Positions 33,060 to 44,800 of a DNA stretch of 64,000 bases are shown piece after piece. Under the pieces are notes generated by a model that worked only from the letters and a program-made list of their open reading frames with translations, was not told where the DNA came from and made no database searches. The stretch comes from Hypericum androsaemum (Eukaryota; Streptophyta; Magnoliopsida; Malpighiales; Hypericaceae), in the NCBI GenBank assembly GCA_963995505.1, contig OZ023189.1, positions 18,313,495 through 18,377,494 of the forward strand, given 5' to 3'. Positions within the stretch are counted from its first letter, which is position 1, and each line of letters begins with the position of its first letter. Made by a program: the position numbers and the translations under genes.

Positions 33060-34545
33060 AATAGGAATTGGCAAATTGTATTCTCCACTTTCCCAAATTT
33101 TACACACTTTTTTTTGGGAAATTTATGAGATTCATTCGGCATTGTCAGAACTTATTTTTAGGACGATTTTGATTTTTTTTTTTCATTCGTAAAATTTAAT
33201 TTTTAAAAAAATGTATGTCAGGATTTCAAAGCTCATTAATCATAAGCTGTGCCACCTCCGATGCATTGCCTGTTGAACTGAAGTATGTTTCTAATAATTC
33301 CGAATAATACATATACTTGTGGAACTTTCTTTTAATTAAATAAATCGAAACTCTAATTTAATCAATAGACTAAAGTAAAGATGACAAAGAATTAAATCCG
33401 GTTCATCGAAAATTAAATTCGAGATTGGTTACTCTAATTTACACAATTCAATTTTAAAATTTTAATTTCTATATTGATAATTGGTCTTTACTACCTTATA
33501 ATATCGAGTTTTTCATAATCATGTAGTTTTATAACCTGGGGCCCACAAAGCCCCATGCACTTTAGTTTGGCGATTGTTGTTCTTAGGGCTCGCGAAGTCG
33601 ACTCTATCCCAAACCTAAACGCGATTATGTAAACTGTGTTACAAACGAACAATGAGTCATGAATTATTCCTAAGAACAAGATAGGAACTGGAAACCAATT
33701 GCTAAGGTAATTTTCGAGAGAGAGATTGAGGGAGAGAAAGTGGGAGGCAGAGAGAGACCCAATTAACCAACTTGTTTAATCCTCATTTTGAAATAACTTC
33801 TATTCCATGACATTTTGTTACCCATGTTACCCAAGCTCTTCGGCCGCCACATTGATGTTCTGCTTGCTTTTGCCCGGAGGAAGGGCGTCGATGTTTTCTC
33901 GTTGGACTAGATTTAAGTTGATAGTTAATTATCAGCTGATGCTTTTTTCCTGTTTTGGGTGGGTCTGAGGCAGGACAATACTATACTGCAGGGGTCATCA
34001 TCGGTGTTATTGGAGGAACCTCTAATTGAAAGGATAGCAAGCAAGTTGTTTAGCAGTAGTTGAATTATAGCTTAACTTTGATTTAGTTTCAGTATTTGCA
34101 ACCCCATACTGCATTCAATGAGCATCATTTCTGTTCGTCGTTATCGTCTAAGAATATAGATGCACACAGCCGATGAAGCATTCTGTCAACGGTTGGCATC
34201 TGTTCTAACATATGAGGAAGGAAGTAGATTGTGATCTCACTTCTCTTCTTGTCCTTAGATTCTTCGTCATGGAGTTTATTTAGTGAGATTTAGTTGTTTC
34301 CATGCAGTGAACTGAAAATAGGTAGATTAGGGTCCATTATGTTTGTTTCATGAGTCACTTTCCTAGTTGTTAACAACGCAAGGATAAACCTAAATCACTA
34401 CAACCTTGGTTGTTGTTAAACTAAGTCATAAATCACTTTTTCTCAATGCTCTCTCTGCACCTCGAATAAATCTGATTGATGAAAGATGGCACCGTGACTT
34501 GATTACTAACACATTGTTTATATAAATGTTGTATGTTCTACATAG
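33060..34545. other. Spacer between the BBX20-like gene and the FBD-type fragment
   Basis: It contains the 3' end of the BBX gene, then AT-rich sequence. No F-box or LRR exon was found that could be the missing 5' part of the next gene. Confidence 0.45.
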
Positions 34546-35358
34546 GCTCTCTTAGCTTGGTGGATGGAGGTGAATGTCTTACCTGCGTTATCTTGCAAGT
34601 GCTTGATTTTACGCCTCTATGGAAGTGATTGTTTTGCCTACCCCGGGTTGAAAAGACTGCTTCAAAGCTCGTCGATGGTAGAGAAATTGATGTTGGACTT
34701 CGAAGACTATGGCGATGATGGGAGGACTGACGTAAGTGAATTTTACTTCTCTGGACTTGATATGCTAAAATATGTACCAAGTCATGCAACGATCTGTCTG
34801 CCAATTTAAGTCACTTGTGTTTGAATGGTGAAAGCCAAACTGGTTGGCTGATGATGCTTGATCAGTGATACCCTTATTACTATTAGAAACTGATTATCTT
34901 ACGGGCTACCTTTAGCCTAGCCCTTCGTTCTTTATCTTTTTCAGCTCCAAGATTTTGTCAATTCCATCACGGACTGCAAATCGGCGTATACTGCATTTAC
35001 CAGCTTCAGACATCATGTCAAGATTATTCATGTTCGTGGCCTCCGTGATTCTCTTGAAGATTTGTACATCCTGGAGTTCCTACTAAAGCATGCGACGGTT
35101 TTAGAAGAAATGGTGGTTAGTGACATAAAGTCCCGCGGAGCTTTGGACAGGCTTATATTTTCGAAGAAGCTACTGGATCTGCCAAGAGCTTCTCCTGTTG
35201 CTGTTGTTCATCTTCCCGACGATGTCGACAAAAATGTGAAAGCTTCACTGTTAGCTCCTTGCCACCCCCACTGTCCCATTTTGTCAACCCATTTCTCACC
35301 ATCTTATTTTGTCCCATTTTTCTCTCTTATTCTCCGGCAATTAAAATGTAATGGGTAA
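34546..35358 (+). pseudogene. 3' part of an F-box/LRR gene with FBD-like domain
   Basis: Two exons with good junctions: 34546-34731 (acceptor CTACATAG|GCT; donor GAC|GTAAGT) and 34945-35358 (acceptor TTTTTCAG|CTC), joined in phase. Exon 1 has an LRR-like stretch (LPALSCKCLILRLYG, LLQSSSMVEKLMLDF). Exon 2 has an FBD-like segment (HVKIIHVRGLRDSLEDL, LEFLLKHATVLEEMVV). FBD proteins are substrate adaptors of SCF ubiquitin ligases. The F-box and first LRRs are missing from the window upstream, so I treat it as a 5'-truncated copy. After about 35250 the translation is no longer family-like. A cryptic or alternative upstream exon cannot be excluded. Confidence 0.55.
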
Positions 35359-35551
35359 CTGATGCAATTGGGATTGCTCTATTCCAAACTTGAATATGAA
35401 TTTTATCGGTTTACTGTGGGTTTTAGCCTGGTAGTTCTCTTGCAAATTTGAATACGAGTTTTATGGATTTACGGTGGGTTTTAGCGTGTTTTTGCAAAAC
35501 CAAGAGTGTTGATCAAAATATTATTAGAAAAGTTATTCATAAATATAATTT

Positions 35552-36891
35552 AAAAAAGTCCACATAAGTATCTTGTGATTTGCTCAATTATCAGAGATAG
35601 GTTTGTGGTTTCAAACTCATCAAAAAGGGTCCTGTGTTTTCACGGGTTTATCAATTAAAAGCTCGGATAGGTCCCCGAGCCTAGTCATTGTCTATTGTGC
35701 TCACCACATCAGAACGACACTGTTTTTAATCCTATGTGGCATATCACGTAGGATTAAATCTTTAGCCGAAAATGATGACGTGACAAGATTAAAAATATTC
35801 AAAATAATCCATCATTTTTATATATTAAAAAAAACTCATTTGAATAAAAATTCTGTAGATGTTCAACAAAAAAATGTATTTATTACTCCCTAAATTAATC
35901 AATTGTGAGGAAAATTATTAAAAAAAATTACAGCAACTAAATAGATGGCTACACATATGTAGATCCAATCTTCACACATCTTACCCAGCAACCCAAACAA
36001 TTTAAATAGGAAAAAGAACCTCCAAATAGAGAGGTGTCGACGCAAAGCAGAAACCAGCTAAATCCACTAAAACCAATAGGTACCCAGAAATTGAAAGTAC
36101 CTAGGAAGCACAAAAAAGGGTAAAGACTCGCACTTTACAGCGAAAAAGGAGCAAAAATGCGTAAAGACGGAGACTTTACCACGAGAAGCCACGTGGGTGG
36201 AGCGAGGAGGAGGAGCCGCAGCAGCAGAAGAGGAGAAGGGCTTGACGTCGACCAAAACGTCGTCGTCGTCGTCCTTGAAGTCCTGGAAGTCGGCCTCGAA
36301 GTCATCGTCCTCCAGGAGGTCGATGAAGGCCGGCTTGGAGTGCCTCTTTCCGGCCGCCGCCGCCGGCTTCTTTTTTCCGGCCTTCAGATCAGGCCAGAGG
36401 AAGTCGGCGGTGAGACGGCGGGTGCCCGCAGAGGACGGCGGGATGAAGTCCGAGATGATGGCACCGCCACACATGGTGTAGGCCTACAATGGGGACTTGA
36501 GGGAACTTTTGGGGTAGAAATGTAATTTTTCTGGTTTGGGGAGGAGATGGAGGTTAGGGGTAAGGTTGAAGATGAAAGGTTGAAGGAATTTTTATTCAAA
36601 TGGTTTTTTTTTTAATATATAAAAAATGGAAGATTATTTTGAATATTTTTTATCTTGTCCCGTCATCATTTTCGGCTAAAGATTTAATCCTACGTGGCGT
36701 ACTACATAGGATTAAAAATGGTGTCGTTCTGATGTGGCGAGTGCAATGGACGATGACTAGGCTCGGGGATCTATCCGAGCCTTTAATTGATAAGCTCGTG
36801 AAAATACAGGACCCTTTTTGATGAGTTTGAAACCACAAACATATCCCTGATAATTAAGCAAACCATTAAGTATTTATGTGGACTTTTGCCC
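35552..36891. mobile_element. Pack-MULE-like TIR element C carrying an ERF-VII first exon
   Basis: Inverted arms of about 270 bp: the left (35552-35830) begins AAAAAAGTCCACATAAGTAT, and the right (36615-36891) ends ...GTGGACTTTTGCCC. Both share phrases such as GGTTTGTGGTTTCAAACTCATC, CCGAGCCTAGTCATTG and TCGGCTAAAGATTTAATCCTA. Between them is GC-richer host-type DNA with the ERF exon. It belongs to the same group as elements A, B, D and E by its end motif, but no clear 9-bp duplication could be fixed. There is no transposase. Confidence 0.82.
36067..36474 (-). pseudogene. Captured first exon of a group VII ERF (MCGGAII N-degron)
   Basis: The minus-strand frame starts MCGGAIISDFIPP, the hallmark of group VII ERFs (RAP2.2, RAP2.3, RAP2.12, HRE), whose Cys2 is oxidised by plant cysteine oxidases so that the protein is degraded by the N-degron pathway in normal oxygen. 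It continues with RRLTADFLWPDLK, FIDLLEDDDFEADFQDFKDD and DVKPF, the next conserved blocks of RAP2.12-like proteins. The exon ends at 36180 with a donor-like CGTG|GTAAAG. The rest of the 135-codon frame is intron-like. There is no AP2/ERF DNA-binding domain. It lies inside the TIR element, so it is captured, with no stop or frameshift in 98 codons. Confidence 0.88.
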
Positions 36892-39540
36892 ACATTATTC
36901 CGAGCTTGAACCAATCATGAATTGTGAATTTATGAGGCGCGCCTTTGGGTCTCCCATTCTCTCTGAGCGGTAATCACTCTGCTATTAAACAAGATCGAAT
37001 TTTACACTTTTTCCCTCTTTTCTGGGAAGGAATGTGATGCACTAATTCATGGATTAAACTATGCATTACCGTTAACTCCTCGATCTGGAATAAGATTTCT
37101 ATCTTTCCCGAAAAAATTGTGATGCATTAATTTCTTGATGAATTGAGACATTGATATCAATTCAGTAGATGGCACTTCTCTAAAATATTTTTTGCCTGAG
37201 CATGAGGTGGAAGCCACCCTTGCTAATTTTTTCCACGAGTATTTATCATGTTATCTTATTGTTTCTACAATATCCCATTTACATTGCCGTTTTGGTGTTA
37301 AATAATTGATAAAAAAAGTTTTATCATATAAGTACTAGATTAGTCGGTACAATAAATATTAGACGATAGAAAAGATAATAATATAGTCATCCAAAATTTC
37401 GTAACGGAGAGTTTTGGGATCTTAAGGACACTTACATTTTTTAGTAGACAACAAATATAATTTTTTTTTTATTTGGTTATAAACCATCAGAAAGCTTTAT
37501 CGGGACGAAGATATGAACAACGAGGTCCAACGTGACACGTGCCTCACACGTGCATCACACAAATGACTACTTATCCCAAAATTAATCCCACAAATTAGCG
37601 AGGGAAAATTACTCTTGACCATATTTGGCAACACGTCCCTATTTTTTTTTAATAACTTTTTTTTCTATCTTTTTGATTTTATTATATTCTTGAATTTCTA
37701 TAGGTGGAATATGCAATATTTTCCGGCAAATCCCTACTTGAGAAAACAAAAATTGCCCTTTGTTATAATTTTATCCTAACTCCCTTCACGCTTTTTTTTC
37801 TTTTACGTTGGAGGTTCGCCACATATTCCGACAACAAAGATCAAAGAATATAATAAAACTAAACATTAGAGACAAAAAAATTATTTTAAAAAATGAGGGA
37901 CGCGAGCAACGATATTGTCAATCCAAGAGCCTGAGGTGAAGATGAATCGAAGTTGAAGATGATCGAGGTTGAAGATGAACTTAATCTCTGGAAGATCAAA
38001 GAACCATTCGAGGCAATTATTCTTATTGATGATTGAATATGATGAAGTATATACAAAAATAATTACCCAGTTGTTTATATATTAGCTAGCTCTTAGTGCA
38101 AAAGAGTCACATACATCTCATGCAGGAAAAATTACAACATAAAGAAACGAACTCAAGACATATTTGGAGTGGTAGCCCTAACGAGTCGCGAAAAGAGAAA
38201 AAGTAAAATAAAAACAAGTTGAAGAAAATAGATTGTGTACTGAGAAAGAAATTGTGCATAGGAAAAAGAGAGTATAGAAGTTATGTTTGTGATTTGTTGT
38301 GGTGTCTTTCAACCTAATCTCCGCCTATGTTTATATACAAAAAGACACCTAGCCCTAGCCTACTAGCTATGGCCGTGTTTTGGTCAAACTTAATGACTCA
38401 AAATTTATCTTTTCTCAAATTGAACTTCGCCATATCAGTGGCCCAGACTCATGTAAGTCAGCAAGCTACAAAATTAGGTAACAAAACATCAGTTTAGGGT
38501 CCAAGCAAGAACTTAGCTCTTCCGTCAAATGCTAAGCATCGGATCTACAGTGGTAAGAGAGGTGAAGGACCACTATGAAAAATTGTAATAATTCTGCGTC
38601 GCAGGACCACTATTAATACAGCTATGTGATTTAAAATTCTACATTAAACCCTAAATGCAAGAGTACTGACATCCATCTACCAATTGGGGAACATTTAAAT
38701 CCACGAAATTAATAGACGATTGCATCCACTTGGAAAGTTATTCCAAAGGGAACTGGTCCCTCCAAGACTTGCGCTTAGGCAGCGTAAATTTGTGACCAAC
38801 TCCCAACGACAACATATATTGACATAAGAACAACAATCAGAGTATTTCGTTCTAACAGACATTCCGAACCATTGCCCGCAACAAGCAATTACCTCTATAG
38901 ATTCAGATCACGACCTTCTTTGGTTGCGTATTTATGACGGGAAGAACATCTCCATGCTGATACAGTTGAAGTGGTCTGACACAGACCAGACAAAGAAAGT
39001 ATCGAAACTGAAGCTTGTGTCTTTTGCTTCTCGGTTACACTCGTAAGCTATTACAAAAGAGAAGACGTTGAATAATCGAGCAACAAAGATCTTAATCAGT
39101 CGGCTAAGAATTATTAGAGAAACATGCTTCCTTCGGAGGCAAACATTTTCTGTACAGGCAGTAATAGAGCTAGAAATTTTGTGACATACTAGCAGAATAT
39201 CACGATACTCTTCAATTGGTGATTGTTACTTGATTTCGAATCATGTCTTATTTTACAGTCCCTAACAGAGTACAGGAGAGTGTGATGATATATATACCTT
39301 TGGGCTGATTACATACAGCAAACTAATAAAAGAATTGCAGTCGGGTGAATGAGAATCGCCCTGCAGATAAAGAACCCGGAAGACACAATTAGTTCCAGCT
39401 CTTTGTAAACAAGTTTTTTAGTTCTTTATCAATGTTGGCCGATCAACTGCATGCCCAGAATACTATTTTCACTTTTCATTATGCTACCACTTTCAACTGA
39501 GTCTGCACAATGACATAACCGAATCACTCAAGCACCTAAA
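36892..39540. other. Intergenic and likely 3' flank of the KIN-7 gene
   Basis: No gene recognised. The right part (about 38900-39600) may hold KIN-7 3' UTR; a donor-like AAG|GTTAGT at about 39600 on the minus strand hints at an intron after the stop codon. Confidence 0.4.
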
Positions 39541-39625
39541 TCAGCCAGATCGGTTGACAAACAAGATAATGTGGAACAAGTATAGTTGGAAACTAACCTT
39601 AATATCAAACGATCCCAATAGATCA

Positions 39626-41791
39626 TCAAGAAGCAAACGCAAATAACCTATCTGCAATCTTGGTGCGACAAATGGGGCATTCAGAACAAGCAAGTGAACA
39701 GGATTTACACACTGCAATTGGTAAGGGAGAAACGACTGTGTCAGATTAAGAGCCAAAAGAAGAGGTTCAAATGCTAAGGTGCAGAAACTTACTACAAAAA
39801 TGACGACAGGGAAGGAGAATCGCTGCTGTTGGTGACTCAAAGCAAACTTTACACATGTGGGAGTTAGAATCTCCATTTCCCAAAAATTTAACCTCCTTTT
39901 CCTTCATTTCTTGCATCCGCGCCTGAAAGCAAAAAAGCTAAATGCATATGGAAGCTATCCTTATAATACATTTAGGTTCAATACTTCAAATGGGTTACAG
40001 TCACACAAAAAATCAACACAAGATTTCAAAAATCCAGTCATCACACTCAGTAGTTAGCATGTTATGGAATCCGGAGCATGGGATAAAGTACCACATTATC
40101 GCATATAGGTATGTGCAAAATAAATAAGAAACTAATTGATAGCGCCAGACAGCACAGCCATATCCAGAAGTAGAAGACAGCGTTAGAAGGCACCACCACC
40201 AGAGAGGAAATAATCAAAAGAAATTTTTTTTTCAAGTGAGAACAATAGCAAGGGGACTGAAATGACATTTGGAAATTAAGACAGCTTATATAACATGATA
40301 GAATAAAGTAGAATCATTATGCAAGTCAGTTGTACCTTTAACCGAACAACTAGGTTCTCTTCTTTAGGAACCTCATCAACTGGCTTTGATGCAACTGAAA
40401 ATTGTTGCTCTTCTGCTACTGAGCCGGGATTGACAAAACCGTTGGGCTTTTGGTCATGTACAAGATCGACTGCATCTGTGTGCATCTCATTAGAGCTAAA
40501 ATCTGTGATAGCACCCCCATCTTTCTTTAACTTGGTAACAAGCACCCACATGTTTGCTAAATCATTTTCCAAAGCCTCCTCCCTCTTCTTCGCCTCTTCT
40601 GCCTTTTTCCTGTATTCATCTTCGAAGAACTCCTTTTCAGCTAATGCTGCCTCCAGAGCAGCTTCTCGTTGCTTTCTTGCAATCAACTCCATCTTCAAAT
40701 CGCCACGATCAAGATCCCATGATTCGAAGTCGGCGGAGTGGACTCCAGAAACCTCGTTGCCTCTTCCAAAAAACCGAGCCTTTCTCCCTGCTCTTATACC
40801 ATCACTGTACTTCCTATTAACACCATTAGTATGCATGACAGTGCCTCGGGAATGGGTCAACTCCCTAGCAGTCAATAATTCCTTCTCCAACTTTGTGTTC
40901 TGCAAAGAAAGCTTAGTAACTTCACCAGCCAAGTTCTTAAGCTCGACTGCAGCAGCAGAAGCCAATTCTTTTGCATAAGTAGCTTCTTCAGCCAATTTTT
41001 GATTCTGCACTCGCAATCCGCTGTTCTCTTCAGAAAAATGAACCTGTTCTATCTTCAGTCTTTCATTATGGATCTCCTGTTACAAAAGAGAAAATTAGTA
41101 GCAAATTCTAAAACTATCCCAAGTACATGTAACTTGATCAAAATAAAATTAGTAGCAAATTCTAAAACTATCCCAAGTCCATGTAACTTGATCAAAATAA
41201 ATTGTTACAAATATGTAACAGAACCCAAAAACCATAAAGAAACGTGTAGACACTAACGGTGATGAGAAGAGTTACAATCAAGCAGATAATCATAAAGTCG
41301 GATTCTTCCGAGTACCTGCAACTGAATTTTCCTCTTCAACTCATCAACAAGTTCTTCAGTAAAAGCATGTTCAGCAGCTGTAGACAACGGGCCACAAGAG
41401 AATGAAGCCAATCGTTGCTCAAGGAGTTTCACCTTCTCTCGCAGCTCTGAGTTCTCAGAACACTAAAAATTAAGCAGAGATGTCTAGTTTTAGCAATAAA
41501 AAAGCAGGAAATATAAGCATCAGTAATGTCAACTGACGATGAAGCCAAGCATCCCAAGCAAGAACTTGTCAACTATCGAGTAAAATCCCGTAAAATAATG
41601 CTTCAAAAAATGAGAAATAAAGAAAGGGTAGAATTTTCCTTCAACCTTATTTTGCAACTGTTCCTGAAGGATGCGATTGTCTGCAGTCTTAATCTGCATT
41701 GAATGGTCAAATTAGTTAATTTCAGAATATGACGGTTGGCAATTGATCACCATATTAGCCAAACTAGACAATCGAGGAGATACTGGGGGAG

Positions 41792-41834
<43 letters not shown>

Positions 41835-44800
41835 CCAACCAAATGTTACGAATTTTCAGCCAAGTACAACCTCAGAAGTTCCTTTAATGGTGCATAATTT
41901 GCTATATGTAGTAGTTCCTGGCATAGGATGTTTCCAAAACTGGGAGATCGCTAAAAGCTTGAAAAGTATTTGATACGAGTTTATCCACAAAATTAGCAAA
42001 ACTTTTTTCCCGGATAATATATTGGATCCCCGTGTCTGTAGAGCAAATTAGTTGGATTCCCCAGAACAAGTAAGCAGCATTTAGCAGGTACTTGAAAAGT
42101 GTTCTTTCAATCGGGTCAAAACTTTTCACATTCAAATTTTGAAATGTTTTATCATTGTGCTTTACATAGTACAGCAATCTGACAGAAGTTCGCTAACCTC
42201 CAGCTCAAAAGCTTTCTCGTTGCATTGGGTCATCAATCTCATGAGAGTCTGTTGCACAAGAAATTGTGTTCAGAATGTTGGCTGATAACAAAAGAACAAG
42301 AGGAGAAAACGAACCTAAAAATTAAAAGTTTACCTGCTGCATGTCAACTACAGATGCATTAGCAATTGAAGCCTCACCATTCTCGATTATGCGTTGTTCT
42401 ATGACTGTCATTTGCCTCTTCTTTTCCTGGATTTCATACTCCAACTTCTGGATCTAATATTTAGGCAGCTCTCCAATTAATCATGACATACTTGAAGAAA
42501 TATACAATAAACTAACAAATAAAGACTTAATAGTATAAAGAATAATATGGTCTGAGCCTGAAACACCAAGCAACTTATCATTTATAACTCAACGGTAAGT
42601 TACCAGGATGTCCGTAAGCAGATCTCATTGTAATCGATACAAATTATCCCAAACCAAGTTGAACATGGAAGAATTGCAGTTCTTAACCATCAACAACATA
42701 CCGAGAAGTCAGCATAAAATCATTGGTTGTCAAGATGAGGATATTTGTATCCATGTCTAACAGAGAGATGCACTAAAACCAATGCTAATATTCTCCACAT
42801 TTCACTGATGCGCAGCATGCAACAAAAAAGGACATCAATAGAAAGAACAGCAAGGATGTTATACCTGATTTTTTGAGTTCTCAGGATCATTTATAGATTG
42901 CTCTACTAGGCGCTTAAGGGTACTGGTGCTGAATGCAATCTCTCCAGCAAGCATCTTTACTTGCTCCACAAGAAGATCCATCTCATCTTGAGACATCCCA
43001 CCCTGTAGTGACAGACAATCAAACAAGTTTATCGATCAATGAACTAGAAAAGCTGATCACGTATACCAACAACCTTTATCTCAAAAAAAAATCTAATACC
43101 AACAACATTTTCTAGTAGGACTAAAGAGCTAAATTATTGTGACCACATATTCAATGAATCTTTGAACAACGAGTTGAACAGAGCAGTTCAGCTGAAGCGT
43201 GTCTGACATGTTAATCATGCTTTGAAGAACTTATGACAAAGGTACCTTCCCAGAGACATGAAAATCACAAGGAAAACAATATAATACTTACAGCCGGCAG
43301 CTTTGAAGTGCCACTAAGTTCAACCACCTGAATTGAGTCTGGCAGTGTAGAGGCAGGAGGAGAACCCTCGTGATTTCCAGCTTCCAGCAATAAAATGCCA
43401 TCAAGCAAGACCACGTCTGGCTTCTGAGAATAAAAAAACACAAAATGATGATCGTACTGTCAGCTAGAGATCTCAGAAACGATCATGACACGAAAGAGTT
43501 GCATGGTTAAAAGTATGTTAAATTTATCACAGTACTCATTTGGTTTGTTGTTACCAACAGTTAAAATAAATATAGATATAATTGAGAGAGGTCATGTCAT
43601 AGAAAAGGAAAATCATGCTTAAGTTATCTGAGAAGTACAGCAGTGCAAGAAAATTGGACTCACAAAAAAATGATATTGCACAGGAACATTATCAAGCTCT
43701 ATGGCAGAGTAAACTCTCTTGATGTGTCTTATGATAGATCAGGAAAACACTTACATCTTCCTCAGCAGCAGACAACCTTCGCTCACCCACGTCGCTCAAC
43801 ACAGGATTTGTGTTTTTTGTAGAAACAAGTATGAGCTTGGTTAACCTTTGAATTCTACTCATCAGTGCTGCCTTGGCCTCCTCTTCTTCCTCCAGTCTGG
43901 ACTGCATCTTGACTTGGCCCTCTTCCAACTGCCAAACACACAAGGGATGATGAATGGTAAAATTTTACGAGATTTAGTATGAAAGCACAGATATCTAGAC
44001 AAAAAGGCTAAATCAATGTCAATACCTTTTGCTTTAAGGTTATAATCTCTTCGTGACTAACACCAAGCATCCCTCTCCTTAGTTGGTCAAGTTCCTCTCT
44101 GAGGGTTGAGATTTCTCTTTGGTATTTTTTGATCAAAGATTTCTCATCAATGATCTGGAACCATAGAACCCAAAATCATTAATGAGCTTAACAATATAAT
44201 CAATGCATAATGGAAATTGTGATCTAATGTTCAACACACCTTATTACGCGAGGCATAGATTTCAACTCTCTTTGCCCTACTGGCAAACTTCAAGGTATTG
44301 TGTGTTTCCTCCAAATTACTAGATGCAGGAGTAACTGTACAAATAAGCTACAAGACAAGTTCTTGTAAGTATGTAAATGAAGGTTTTCCCCAACACTGCA
44401 CAAAAGTAGAGATAGCAAGGACACAAATGAAACAAAACACAAATCATGTATTGGGAAGAAAAAGAGACAGGCTACAGAGTCGGATACAGATTGACATTAT
44501 ATGAAGAATTAGAATGTAGTGGTGAATCATTTTTGTTAGAATAGGTAAGAACATGTAGTTGAAAGGTACGGTAACATAATAGTGCGACAACTCAAAAATA
44601 TAAGTAAACTCACCGACACATGTCCATGCCCACTCAATGAAGATTGCAAAAGGCGGGTTAGCTTGGAATCTCGATAGGGAACATGTGAGTACCTTCCCTC
44701 ACTCAGCTTCCCAATTACCTTCCATATGTTTTTCCATTTATCAGCAAACAGAAAAAAAATCAAGGCATGAGGTAATATTTACAAAACATCAGATAATTGG

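Noticed and set aside
40319..40978. 219-codon plus-strand ORF
   Set aside because: Antisense of the large coiled-coil exon 22 of the kinesin.
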